Part shown: piece by piece, positions 20,129-32,600 of the stretch
Numbering within the stretch: the first letter of the stretch is position 1
Layout of the letters: every line of letters starts with the position of its first letter
Assembly: GCF_003086295.3 (NCBI RefSeq)
Contig: NC_092051.1
Location: 11,648,810-11,712,809 of the forward strand
DNA: 64,000 nt
From: Arachis hypogaea
Lineage: Eukaryota > Streptophyta > Magnoliopsida > Fabales > Fabaceae
Reading direction: 5' to 3'
Position numbers and translations under genes: made by a program
Notes under the pieces: generated by a model
Seen by the model: the letters and a program-made list of their open reading frames with translations, nothing else
Database searches by the model: none
What the model was told of the DNA's origin: nothing

Positions 20129-20462
20129 GGAATTCTCAAGCTTCTCTTAGATTTGGAGCATGCTTTCTTTGAAAGCATCTAGTTCTCCTAACACGTGAGT
20201 CTCGAGAGTCTCCTTGTCATGTTCTATCCTTTGGAAGCGCTCATCCATAGAGGATAGAACATTCTCCAACATAGAAACTCTTTATTCTAAAAAGTTAGAG
20301 TTCTTACATTTAGGCTCACTTGAATAGCGCACCTTCTTGCTTCCCCATTGAGAAGGAATAGTATCCCTTCCCCTTTGAGACTCAACATGCTCAATGGTTA
20401 CACTAGAAGCCATACCCACAAACCACTTGTGCTCCCTCTCGAACCTTTCTCTAATGCCAAAT

Positions 20463-21007
20463 TGTCACAGCCTTAGACACACTCCAACGCTACCGTGCGG
20501 CACTTGGACTTACTCAACCTCTTGAGTTAAGACCAAGTCAGCCTAACCCTCAGTATTTAACAAGAAAGCTAAGAATACAAGAGAACACAAGAGAAAAGAA
20601 GTTTTGGTGCAAAGAACACTTTATTACTCAAGTGTTTATTACAAATGACTCACACATGACTCACACACCAACTCTAACTCTCACGTCCTATTTATAGTCA
20701 TCCACCTCCTTAATGGATGGTTATGATTAAATCTAATTAACAGTCCAGATTAATCATCCAGAACTTTCATTACAAATATCTATCCTATCACAACTTTCTA
20801 TATATTTCTAGATTATTCCATACTACTTCTCATACTTCTATATACATCCATACTCTTTTAGATTACTCTATGACCTTATAGAGTCTTCTAAATCTGGGAC
20901 CTTCTAAGACATTCTAGAACATTCCGGAATCATCTAAAGCATTCTCAAACACTCTAGAAAACTATACAAATACCATTAAATCTAACATTCTAAAATTTAC
21001 CGTGACA
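20463..21007 (-). repeat. 5' LTR of the gypsy element
   Basis: 545 bp from TGTCACAG to CCGTGACA in plus orientation. Its inner 53 bp match the 3' LTR remnant at 14578-14630 with a few differences (CGGCCTTGGAC against CAGCCTTAGAC). Confidence 0.8.
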
Positions 21008-21011
21008 TGAA

Positions 21012-21026
21012 GTATTAGTTGTTTAT

Positions 21027-21083
<57 letters not shown>

Positions 21084-21965
21084 TTATAAACACTGAGATA
21101 TTTATTTATTATACTATACTTTTTTTTAATTTAAATATTTTGTGAATTTTTTAATTTATACTATTGTTTAGCAATTGTATAAATGACAAAAAATATAAAT
21201 TTATTTTATACAAGTTAAATATGTACGTAAAATATTTATTTTTAAAACTTTTCAGGTATAAATACAACAAATATTTGATTTTTTGTGCATTGCACTCATA
21301 CACACCCTAATATATTTACAATTTTAACTACTATTAAAATATTACCAATAAAATAGTAAATGATAATAAATGGTAATACAATAATTTATTTGAAAAAAAT
21401 AATTTAATTTTAAATTTCAAGCTTCTAATTTTAAAGAATTTGAATGGTAAAATTCAGCTTTTTAAAATATAAAAAGTTTCTAATATTTTTGAAAAAAAAT
21501 AATTGTGTTTGATAAAATAATTTTTAAACTTTAAAAATACTATATTATACATAAATATAAGAATTAAATATAAAATTAATTAATTTATAAAATTATATTA
21601 GACTTTTTAATTTTAATAAACACAAATTATTTTTAAAAAATTATACTTTAAATGTTTTTTAAATTTTTTATTTTTTGAAAATTATAAATACAAGTGCAAT
21701 AGTGCATAATCTTTTTTTAATTTATGAAAAATAAAATAAAAAATTTGTATTTGTAAAAATTCCAGATACATCTTAAAAAAGTATTACTCAAAATCAAGCG
21801 TTAGGAGAGTGAGATGTAAAATTTGACAAAGGAGTAAAAGGACCATAACATTTAAATAAAAAGAAGAAAGAATTAGAAAGATTGATTTTTGATGTGCCCC
21901 TCTAAGAAATGAATCGGGTCAACGGGTCGGGTTTTGAATATTTGACGGAACAAGGGCAGATAAAA
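21012..21965. other. AT-rich intergenic DNA with TA microsatellite
   Basis: A TA run spans about 21032-21080. The rest is AT-rich up to the RPL18 promoter; no gene was seen. Confidence 0.6.
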
Positions 21966-21970
21966 ACATG

Positions 21971-21996
21971 AACCCTAAGCAAAAGCAAAACCCTAG
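21971..21996 (+). promoter_or_regulatory. Telo-box elements upstream of RPL18
   Basis: AACCCTAA at 21971-21978 and AAAACCCTAG at 21987-21996, 36-61 bp before the start codon. Telo-boxes near the transcription start are typical of plant ribosomal protein genes and of genes of dividing cells. Confidence 0.6.
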
Positions 21997-22031
21997 CTCC
22001 ATTCCCTCAGCAGCAAGCAGCTCCATCCACC

Positions 22032-23498
22032 ATGGTATGTCCAACATTGCTTCTCAACGGTTCCACACCCTACTCTCTGTAGATTTAACCTCAACTCTCT
22101 GAATTTTTGTTTCGTTTCAGGGCATCGATTTGAAAGCAGGAGGTAAGTCGAAGAAGACCAAGCGTACAGCCCCCAAATCCAATGATATCTACCTCAAGCT
22201 CCTCGTCAAGGTACCTTTCTTCATCATCATCACTTGCACATTCCTCTGTTGTTTACGTTATTCAAATTTTGGCCCTATTTCCAGCTATACCGTTTCCTTG
22301 TTCGGAGGACTGGTAGTAACTTCAACGCCGTCATCCTCAAGCGTCTTTTCATGAGCAAAGTCAACAAGCCACCGCTATCTCTCTCCCGCTTGATCCGTTA
22401 CATGAAGGGAAAGGTAGCTTTTCTATGCCCCTTTCTTTATTTCAATTCATTTGAACTGTATAACTATAACCTGAGATGTTAGTTTAAAGAAGCTTTTGTT
22501 TTTGTTTGTTGGATGGATTAGGAGGATAAGATAGCTGTAGTTGTTGGAGCTGTGACAGATGATATTAGGGTGTATGAAGTGCCTGCATTGAAGGTAACTG
22601 CCCTGAGATTCACTGAAACTGCCAGAGCTCGGATTGAGAAGGCTGGTGGCGAGTGTCTTACCTTTGATCAGCTTGCTCTTAGAGCTCCTCTTGGCCAGAA
22701 CACAGTATGGATTTTAATTCAGCTCTTGTCTCTACTTAACTATATTGTGTGCTCTTCTCTTCTGTCTTTGAGATTTCATATTACGAATGCTTTACCCTTG
22801 TAATGACCAATTAGTTACTCGTTATGGTTATCGTCTTAGCGGATGTCCCCATTGCTATTCCAACACTCAATATCAATTTGATGATTGGTGATATTTGGAG
22901 TCCAGAGTTTCTTGTACTTGGCACATAATTTGCTTGATCCCTGAACGATCTTTACATTTTCACCCCCTCAAACCACTGTATTTTCTATTTATATAATAAC
23001 GTATTATTTGTCTCCAGCAACTTTCATCCCAGTTAATTAAGATCCACTATGACAGTTGCTATTAGGGCCCTACTCTGTGTTCTGCATTTCTGCTAGGATA
23101 GCTTTAGAGGGAACAGAAAATATAACTAGCACTTCTGTTCTACTGTTTTGCTAGGTGCATTGTTAGGGTTTCAAAATAAAAGGAAATTATGATTTAAAAC
23201 TTGTTTTTTTTCTTTTGAAAATATTTAGCTTTTATTTAAGTAATGATTTCTTTTCAAATCAACTAGTTCTCTACGGAGGAAGGAAAAATGTTAGCAGAGT
23301 ATAAAAAATAATGAAATTATATTTGGGATATTGTTTCAGGTTCTTCTTAGAGGCCCTAAGAATGCCCGCGAGGCTGTCAAGCACTTTGGACCAGCACCTG
23401 GTGTGCCCCATAGTCACACCAAGCCCTACGTTCGTGCAAAGGGACGGAAATTTGAGCGTGCTAGAGGAAGAAGGAATAGCAGAGGCTTCAGAGTTTGA
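22032..23498 (+). CDS. RPL18: 60S ribosomal protein L18 (eL18)
   Basis: Structural protein of the cytosolic large ribosomal subunit. Five exons: 22032-22034 (only the ATG), 22121-22210, 22285-22413, 22522-22704 and 23340-23498, all with GT...AG introns. Together they give 564 bp, 187 residues plus TGA, the usual eL18 length in plants. The protein starts [20 protein letters not shown], contains [20 protein letters not shown] and [20 protein letters not shown], and ends in a basic tail [12 protein letters not shown] first exon that is just the start codon fits plant ribosomal protein genes. No defect was seen. Telo-boxes lie just upstream; the nearest neighbour is the convergent epoxide hydrolase gene. 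Confidence 0.95.
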
Positions 23499-24050
23499 GT
23501 TCTGGAGCTCAAAGATGAAGGATTTTCCGTTTTATCATGTGACCGTTCTGTATTGTTTTCCTTCTTTTTGTGTCGTTAAAACAGTTGATTTTAGTTCAGT
23601 TTTTCTTCCCTCAAAGGGGAAAAGGGATTGGAACTCGCTCAACAATTTTGGTTTATCACTACTGTTCTAATGAACTCTATGAAAGGATTAATGAGTAGAT
23701 TTTCTTCATTTGTTCATGATCGTTACCTTTGCTTGTCTAATTGATTATTTTTTAACTTGTTTTGAACATGAATTGTATTTTAACGTAAAAACATGTCTAT
23801 TTGCCGCACTCAAAAGCTATTCAGTTTCCTGAATTACTTAGAACAGAAGGCATAAATACACGTAATTGCCAAAAGAACCCCACCTAGAAATCATTACAGA
23901 TCCAGGTCATGTGGGAATGACTCAATGCTCGAACTGGGTGCGGATGGTTTTTAACGCGTAATCTTATTCTTTTATACGTAACCTAAGTTGAGGTAGCGAA
24001 ATCCTTGGAGCCAAAATACTGAAAATAGAATGTACGAAGGATAATGGAGA

Positions 24051-25907
24051 TTAAAATTTCTTTATGAAGTCGTGTATATGGGCGCTGATCTCGTCTGGCC
24101 TTTCCTGATTTATAAAGTGAGCTACTCCTTCCATTACAACCAGTTCTTGCAGGAATGGCACCTCTTTCTTGAATCCACCATCATGTATATATTCCTTAAC
24201 ACCCGGAGTGTTATAGGTAACATCCAGGTCTCCCACAATGAACTTCACTGGAACTTTGATCTGTACTCCAGTCCACGGTGCTGTCAGCTCCCAGGTTCTG
24301 TACACAATAAACAAATTTTACTTGATCATTGATGCATTTGTAGGTCTGGTTCAACTAATTCTAGAATCTAGAGTAACAAGAAAAGTAATATGATTATGAA
24401 AATTGAAAACACATATATCCATAAAACAACATTCGTTCTGTCACAGTTAACGGAAGGAATATGAGAATATAATAAGGAAGGAGTGGATGCAGACCAACAG
24501 ACTCAACAGGTAGTAGAATTGACTTGGTACTATTGCATGAATGAAAATTTTAACTCCAGGCAGCTACAATATACGTATATTAATGTTTAACAGTGAGAGT
24601 TAGAAGAAGCTTACAGGTCAATAGCTCGATAGTAATTTAGCCCGCCTGTGAAGCCTTTCTGGTCAAATTTGCTAGCATAATAATTGATATCTTCTTCAGT
24701 CAGCCATGAAGGTAAAGCAACCCGAAGATTAGGTGAACCGCCAAATCCGATCTCCTTGGGCACACAAGGCGGGCGTGGATCGCGCGACACAAGAAATGTT
24801 TTTATTATTCTTGAAGTACCAGCTCGGGCAAACTCTTCTTCGGCCTCCCCAGGTTTCTGCGGCACACCAAATACAACATATTAACCTGTATACGGATGCA
24901 TGGAACTAGCAATTTTTACCATAAGACATAAAAGTGTATTTAAACTTGTGGTCAATTTTGAATTCGATTCGACAGGTACTTATTCATGAACATCAGGAAC
25001 TTAATTGTGAAGGTTGCATTAAGAAGCCTACATTATTGTTTGGAACTCAAAACAGGAAAACGATGGAAGAAAAAGTTGAGTCAAAGAAGAACTAACACGC
25101 ACAAGGGACAATATTTTGGCAGTAATTAGAACATTTAGTTAGCATAGTACAAGGTACCAAATTAAGTATTTAGTCCCCAACATCTTTTGAGCACAAATAA
25201 CCAATATGTCATTTCTTTCTGAACTTAGACTGATTATTAAAGCAAATACGAACCGTATATTAGACTATTACAGACGTTGCTGTGAAATTAAGGTAAGAAC
25301 TAAGAACTCAAACAAGGTTGAAGCATTATACATATATTAAAAAACTAATTCACCTAAGCAGAACGTGCATAAGTAGTCGCAAACATGAACGAATGCAATT
25401 AAAGGACAAATTTAGAGGATTAAATTCGGGTAGAAAATTGACCTGGAACCTGCAGATGTAGTAATCATCGCCAAGCATAGCCCTCAAGCTCTGAAGGGGC
25501 TTCCACTTAGGGTTTCTGGGTCGGAAAACGACGCTCATGTTGACCAAGGCCTTGATCCGATCGGGCCTGAACAAGCAGAAGTACCAAGCCATGGCGGCTC
25601 CCCAGTCGTGGCCGACGAGGAAGACCTGGTCGATGCGGAGGGCGTCGAGGAGTCCGACGAGGTCACCGACGATGTGGAGGGCGGAGTAGGAGGAGGGGGA
25701 AGGAGGGGCGTCGGTGTCGCCGTAGCCGCGGAGGTCGGGGGCGATGCAGCGGTAGCCTTGGGCGGAGAGGGAGAGGAGCTGGTGGCGCCATGAGTACCAG
25801 AGCTCAGGGAAGCCATGGAGGAAGAGGACGGCGGGGCCTGAACCTATGGATACCACGTGCATTTTAATACCGTTGGTGTTGACCCACGTGTGTTCTATCT
25901 TCTCCAT
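24051..25907 (-). CDS. Soluble epoxide hydrolase (alpha/beta hydrolase)
   Basis: Hydrolyses epoxides, such as those of C18 fatty acids, to diols; cytosolic or peroxisomal in plants. Three exons on the minus strand, 25907-25443, 24856-24615 and 24297-24051, total 954 bp, 317 residues, the normal plant length. I chose the Met at 25907 because plant family members start MEKIEHT; an in-frame Met lies six codons upstream (25925). The alpha/beta-hydrolase elements are the oxyanion motif HGFPE (31-35), nucleophile Asp101 in VGHDWG, a charge-relay Asp in FIVGDLDVTY and His in GVAHFINQERP. Exon 1 is clearly GC-richer than the surroundings. All splice sites are GT-AG. The family comprises several paralogues, so no symbol is given. 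Confidence 0.93.
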
Positions 25908-25949
25908 GTTTGAGAATTCTAGCAAGATGATGCAGAGCGAAGATGATGC

Positions 25950-27850
25950 ACCGTTTAGTGTTTATCGCTTTTGCCCTGCCCTCTCCTTTCTTCAATACAA
26001 TACAAAGATTGCTCGGTCAAAACCATTGACTCTCTACTCATTTTTTTATTTGAGAGTAAATACTAAATAGTCATTAGACGAATTTCAACATTTGTTTTTT
26101 TTATAAAATAACTCCCAAAAAATATATTTTATTTGAGACAGTTTGGTCAATAATTTATTCTTTTAGTCAATTATTAAATTGCAATAAAATTATTAATCTA
26201 CTATTTTCTCAACATTATTACTATTATCACTCCTATTCGCTCCAATCTTTTTCTCCATCTCATTCTTCTATCATCACCCATGTCCACCACCCAATCTCAC
26301 ACTACATTATTAATGTCGTCATTCTCACTTTACCTTTTTTTGTTTTATTCTATCTCTCTATTCATTATTCTATTTTACTGTCCTCACCTACTAATACCAG
26401 TATCAGAAAAGATAAAAACACTAAAAAAAACTAAAAAACATGGGAAAGTTTTTAGTGGAAAAAGTATTCTCCAAACCTTGATGAACCAAGTAGAAAGATG
26501 TTGATTCAAGGGCCAGGATGGCTTTCGTACAGCAGTTCTCCCCAATTCCATATTTAACCCAAACTTTAATAAATTTGCAGAGCGGTTCAGTGTTGTTTGG
26601 TTCGATTTGATTTTTAAGAACCGATTTATCTATTTTTTGGACGAATTGGGTCAATATTTTTTTGCTTATCATGGTACTTAGAACCTGGGCTACCCTCTTC
26701 AAAAAAAAAAACCTGTAATACAAAATCCAAATCCCCAAAAAGCACCCATAAGTACCACGCACGTTCTAATGGTCACCGTACTCGGTGACTCAGTGCAGCG
26801 ATGAAAAGGAGACGACATTGGAAGGGTATTCGGCGCAACGGCGGCAACTTAGGGAGAGCTCCGTATACTCAGCGACAAACCTCGTCGAGGTTGGGAGATT
26901 GAATTAAGGTGCCTGAGGGTCTTTAACAGTGGCGACGACGACACCTAGTTAGCGTTGCAGATCTTGGATGGAGAAGAAAATGGGTCTGATATGAGAGATA
27001 GAAAACAGAACACAACCACTCCTAAGACACAGCGACATGATGAAGATGCCATCTCGCAAAATGGTGTTGGCAAGAAGAAGTTCGTAATGGTCGTTGGTAA
27101 TAGATAGTGGCAATGGAGGTGGAAACAAAAATACAAGACTGGCGTGGAGGAGGGAATTTTTTTTTTTGGGTCGATAGGAGGAAAATTGTTTGGCGATAGA
27201 AAAGTTGTTGGTTTCGGGTCCGATGTCGCAATAGGCCTGGACTCTTGTCGAAAAAAAAAAAAGGCCGAATGCTATTCTATTACCTTAATAATGCTACCCC
27301 AATGCTCCTGTAGAACTGGTCAAGTAGCACTTCTACAAAGTACCCAAAAAAAAAAGTAGCACTTCTACATGGACATGTATCTGAAAAACCTTGATGCAGA
27401 TGCAAAATGTTGTGCTATTCTATCGCAAGTGATTTCAAGATTAACCTTAATTTGGGAGTTGGTGTATGAGAAACATTTGTTTGTTCTTATTAAGCCATTT
27501 TAATTACAGCATAATGAATGCAGAGAATTAATAATGGAGAAATTCACTGAAGTAAAGTAGTACTAGTCAGTATAATGTAAGAAGAAGGTTGCAGATGGAG
27601 TTCAGTTTGGTTAGCAAGCTGGGACGCATTTTAGAGCGTAGCAGCAGCCATAAACATTACACGCAGACAACACCCCTGCCGTAGGTGGTTAATAGTAAGT
27701 GTGTGAAAAAACATAGTCTATTGTAAACAAAAAGCGATACAGCATTATCCACAAAATACAATAAACTTGGTCTATTGCCAGGAATTAGTACATCAAGTAA
27801 CGGAATTCTCAAAAAGTGATACACAAAGATAATCTACAAAATACAAGTCT
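25950..27850. other. Intergenic, no gene recognised
   Basis: A mix of AT-rich DNA and a moderately GC-rich stretch (about 26760-27250) that looks repeat-derived but matched no family I know. A short direct repeat (AAGTAGCACTTCTACA) occurs near 27323 and 27355. The left edge of the composite Mutator-like region may lie here but could not be placed. Confidence 0.45.
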
Positions 27851-27909
27851 GGTTAACAACATAAAGATAGCATGATTCAGGAGCATGCAGCATCGTTGCT
27901 CCATTGGAC

Positions 27910-28862
27910 CTACAGTACTGTGACTGGCTCAGTTGACATGACCTCGAAGATTCCCACACCTCCAGGCTCGAATTTGCACAGGCTAGCAAAGTCTGCCCAG
28001 CCTCCGGAGATGACCCCGAAGCTACCGTCTCGCTTGCCACTAAATCTGGTGTAGGTGACCTCGACCTCAATGTGTCCGTGTGATAGGAAGAGTGTGTGTC
28101 TCTGACCAGTGAAATGGCTCAGATGAGGGACATTTAGCTGATTGTAGCATAGCAGCAGATCATTAACAGAGAAAAAATTTATTGATGAAGACACGTACAA
28201 GAAAATGAATTGGTGCCTTACCAACAGGTGAGAGTGTAAGACGCGGTTAGTGAGGTCCATGACAAAGAATGGCCATTTGGTTTTGTGTGTTTCAGCTATC
28301 GCTTTCGCCTTGTGTGAGGAAGGATTATTGATACAGCGGGCACGCCGGTAAGTACCTTTCGCTTCGTACGGCGGTTCCTTGGACGGTCAGGGCTGGTATG
28401 TGTTTTCGCGGCCACCGAAGTCAAAGATACGTACTTGAAATTCATAGTTGCCCTTGTGCTTGAAAAGAAGAATTGAGTCTAGACTAATTTGGTACGTCCG
28501 GTAGAACTCTAGCCAACTACGAGTCAATGTGATGCTACCATTTTGCTGTTGTTTCCAGAAGCACCGATGGCCGATACCCCTGCCGTCAGGGACTACCAGG
28601 GTTATGTAGGGGGTCTGGCTTGGGAGTTTGTCTGGACCGATCAAGAGGGCCTGCGAAAGAACTGGCAAGTGTTGGCCAACACATTGATCATTCAGGAAGT
28701 AATAACATTGGGTGTCTTGTGATGTACGTGTCAGCGGAGGTGGCTTACCAGTTTGAAGCATGCGGGCCTTATTATTAGCTTCAGAAAATGCAATGGCCGG
28801 TGTTGCTGTTTTCGTTGAACGTCTGTTGCAGGTCGCTTCCCCTTATTCCTGGATGAAGACAT
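27910..28862 (-). pseudogene. Two-B3-domain (REM/VRN1-like) gene with one in-frame stop
   Basis: A nuclear DNA-binding protein of the plant B3/REM type. Three exons can be placed on the minus strand, 28862-28749, 28650-28222 and 28137-27910, with GT-AG junctions that keep the frame through 257 codons. The first B3 domain runs from HFLKLIIRP across the exon 1/2 junction to YEFQVRIFDF; the second has KTKWPFFVMDLT, GGWADFASLCKFEPGGVGIFEV. A single TGA at 28389-28387 (codon 126) lies between the domains. It may be a recent nonsense mutation, or the first domain may be made alone. It lies next to a divergent ULP1-like gene in a Mutator-like region, so it may be passenger cargo. Confidence 0.7.
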
Positions 28863-28869
28863 GTTCACC

Positions 28870-29670
28870 TATTACAGAACAAATAACAGCCTTGAGAGTC
28901 ATAATGTGGATGGAGTGAAATAGTATATTAAACAATAACACATAATAGTGGGGCTCCGCTATTGAATTTTCAAATAGTTACACATTGTCACGGCACGCGA
29001 CCAAAAATTGAAGGAACCGAAAATATCGTTAGGGTTTAGGGTTTCATCTGAGAAGGGAAAAAATTGGAAGCGAACAACAGAAACATGTGCAAAAGCTTTG
29101 AAATGTAAATCAAGGGGTTCCAGAGTGAGTCATTTTTTTACTATTGCAACTCAGTGGCTCTACCGAGAATCGCGAAGTAAAGCAAACAGGCAGGCTAGCC
29201 ATGGGACTAAGGAATGATAAAAACCGTCAGGATTGCATGTTAGATGAAACATGCAGAGAAGGTAGCTGGCGCAAGATAGTGGAGGCAAGGCAAGGGTTCA
29301 GCAAACAATGCACCCCTGTAAAGGAACACCACCAACGAGATTGGATAAGGGTTTTCCCTACCGTCGAAGCAAAGGCCCCATATGACGAGAATGACGATGC
29401 AAGGAAACATAGTAATAAATTTTTTTTTGCAGGAAAAAATATGCAACATGTACCGACGGACTCGGTTGTTGATGATATCAGTTTCACACAATCAGATTGC
29501 GGGATTCCGTGAAGCAACCAACAGACGGTCTAAATCGAATCGCAGTAAGGGATTTGGGATGACTTACCTGGATTGTGTTGGTTGTTGTTTCTGGACTTAG
29601 GAAACTTTGTGTGAGAGTCTCCCGGAAGAGGTGTTGGTGGTTGGATGCAAAATGACGAAGGGGTAAGGGT
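28870..29670. other. Region between B3 and ULP1-like genes
   Basis: An 800-bp divergent intergenic stretch. It holds several open frames without recognisable motifs (for example 29227-29517 on the minus strand). It may be a shared upstream region for the two genes; nothing else was identified. Confidence 0.4.
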
Positions 29671-29673
29671 GTT

Positions 29674-32600
29674 ATGGGTTCGAATGAAGGCCGCAAGTAT
29701 TTTTCAGCCGGTGTAATAGAGGAAAACCTCAAGCGTGTCCTTCATCTAATTTTTATTCGGAGGTATGCGGACTTGAATAACCAGTATAAGGTAAACATTT
29801 ATGTCTCCTCACTGACCTGTGTTGACTAGTATCGCCCTTGTTTGTAGGAGGGATTGGTGGTGGCGGCTCTGTTGAAGGTGAACGCCACGATAGATGCGCT
29901 GGACAGGAACATTGTGAGACTGCTTGAGGTATATATATGGTGCGGTTTTTTTTTTACAATCACACTTACTAACCGGCAAGTGCACCGGGTCGTACCAAGT
30001 AATACCTTACGTGAGTAAGGGTCGATCCCACGAGGATTGATGGATTAAGCAACAATAGCATTTGATAGGATTAGTTAGACAAACAGAAAATAGTGTTGAG
30101 ATGCAATATAAAAGACATTAAACAATATAAAAAAATATTAAAGATAGGCAGATAAATAAGTTGGGAATAAAATATTGAGAAGATAGTTAAGATTTCAGAG
30201 TTATCCATTTTTCCGGATTAATTTTTCTTACTAACTATTTTAATCATGTAGGATTTAATTTATGACAAACTATATGTGACTAGACCCTAATTCCTTAGAC
30301 CTTCCTAGTCTCCTCTAAAATTCATCAACAGCCAATTCCTTGGTCAATTAATTCCAATTAGAGGGTGATAATCAAATTCCAGTTTATATGCCCCAAAAAC
30401 TCTAATTACCCAAAAATAAAAGGATTATATGTCACGTATCCCGTTAAGTCCAAATAATTAAAATTTAGGAGAATATGTTTTCAAGCTGTTGTTCAAGTAA
30501 AGAGCTTTTCCAAGTTTTACAGGAACTCAAATAGAAAGAGGGTCATACTTCCGTTCCACCCAAATTCATAAAATAAAGAACGAAAACAATTCTTAAATTA
30601 TAAATCCATACATAAATTAAAATAAAAAAAGCAATAAAATCAATCCATAGAAATAGACAGAGCTCCTAACTTTAACAAAGGAGGATTAGTTGCTCATGGA
30701 ATGTAGAATGTAAATTTGTATAGAATTCCCTAATGGAATCCCCCTAATGGTCTCTCTACAAAGGAAGGAAAGTTTTTCTCTTTTTATAACTAATCCTAAT
30801 AAATTTAAAATCTAATATTTAAAATAATATCTTTTCCTAATTTTAGATTTGAATTTAAATTTGAATTAATTAACAAATCTTCAGTTGATGGGTGGGGACC
30901 ACTTGTTCTGTCCATTCTGCAGCTTCCAATCTGTGTTTTCTGGGCTGAAAATTGAGTTAAAATAGCCCAGAAATCGCCCCCAGCATTTTTCTGCATTTTC
31001 TGCACGTGGCGCATGTGACGTGTCCGCGTCGTCCACGCATTCGCATCATTTGTGCAGATTCCAGTCCACGCGATCGCGTCAGGCACGCGATCGCGTCATT
31101 GCGATTTTCTCCATTCCGCGCGGTCGCGTGAGCCATGCGTCTGCGTCGGTATTCGCTGGTCATCTCCTTGGCTTCTTCTCTTTCTCTGCAGAAACTCCAT
31201 CAAATTCCGCCAAATGCTACCTAAAATAAACAGTATTGTACAAAACTCAAAATAGCATCCATAGTGGCTAAAATATAATTAATTCTTAATTAAATTCAAC
31301 AATTTAGATGCAAATTCACTAGGAAAAGATAGATAAGATGCTCACGCATCAATATGATCTTCGTCCATCTGCATGCATACTCCATTTGCCCTTAGATTGG
31401 CCATCCCCCACTTCGGTTTAACCCAGATCTGTCTTTGCTTTCCCAGTTTCTCGAGAAAGAGCACTCTCAGGTGGACGTATTAACTGATGGCCTTAGGAAA
31501 GCACTCGGCCAGGTTGACGAATGCCTTAACAAGTACGTCAGGACGGGAGTGGAGCCTGGGACGAGGACCGTCGGTGCCGGGTCCCAGGTCACCGCAGCCA
31601 TGCTGGAAAGAAACGCTCAAAGGATGGGAGAACGGAGCACAGCGACAGATATCGACATCGTCGACCTAACTGCGGGACCTCGCGAGGGACACACGGCAAG
31701 ACCCGGTAGCGAGGGTGGAGCTAACATCAATCCTAGCATGACGGAACACTAGGCGGACAACACCATCATGTTCGGGTCGATGCTCCATAATGATCTTTGC
31801 ATGGCGCCTGGAGTGTCGCGTCAGACGAATCTCGCATGGACCGCACATGCCACGCAGTAAACATGTCCCATTCCACCCCCAACACATTCGGTAACGCAGC
31901 GCTTGTAAGTGAAGCTGGACAGCCCTATAGGCGGAGTGTTGTATTACCTGATCAACCACTTGTGCACTCGCGTAAATTATTTTTTTCACTCATTTTCTGT
32001 GTGCTCCGACATGACAGGACACGATGGACTCCAATGTCCGAAGCGGTGCAAACATCATAGGAAGCGGCTCGGCTTTTTCGCCAAAGTTCATCAAAAGAGG
32101 GGAACTCCCCGACGACATGAGAACACCTCCGAAAATGCGGAGAAACCCAAGACAGCAGAACAGCCAACACACTCCATCACCTGGAGCAGTGACCTTCCCA
32201 CCGGTAAGGCTTATATTGTCAGGATTAATGTATCATTTATGTCGTACTCAAAGTACAACGGAATTCCAAACACGACGTAAATTTATTTATTCTACCTACA
32301 GTTCATACGTGTCGGCGTCAAGATAACCCGCCAGATGGGTTTTCCGTTGGAGGCGGCCCAGATGATAGCCTACATCTTCGGCGAGTGTATGAACCCTGAC
32401 GAGAAACTGTTTCGTCGCGGAAATCGCCAACTGGATGGAGAGTCGTTTTCCTCGCTCCTGGCTGGGAATGAACCATCAGCCTACATCCTGGAGCTGCTTG
32501 TGCTCAGGACCACATGGACACAATCGCAGCTGCAACGGTGTTCAGTCTGGTCCCTTCCGCTGATATTTTCGGTAACGTCTCCAAACTATGTCTATCTCGT

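Larger units (their letters stand above)
14578..21007 (-). mobile_element. Ty3/gypsy chromovirus-like retrotransposon, 3'-truncated
   Basis: A minus-strand element in the order 5' LTR, gag, protease, RT, RNase H, integrase. The 5' LTR (20463-21007, 545 bp) reads TG...CA. Just inside it, on the minus strand, TGGCATTAGAG resembles an initiator-tRNA-Met primer-binding site (TGGTATCAGAG). At the other end only about 53 bp of the 3' LTR remain (14578-14630); the chromodomain region, the polypurine tract and most of the 3' LTR are missing. TGAA flanks both ends (14574-14577 and 21008-21011). A hAT-like element (17445-18914) splits pol. The RT and integrase look Galadriel-like; that clade name is tentative. 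Confidence 0.8.

Noticed and set aside
25535..25816. Ser/Pro/Thr-rich 93-codon frame on the minus strand
   Set aside because: It is a shifted frame of exon 1 of the epoxide hydrolase gene.
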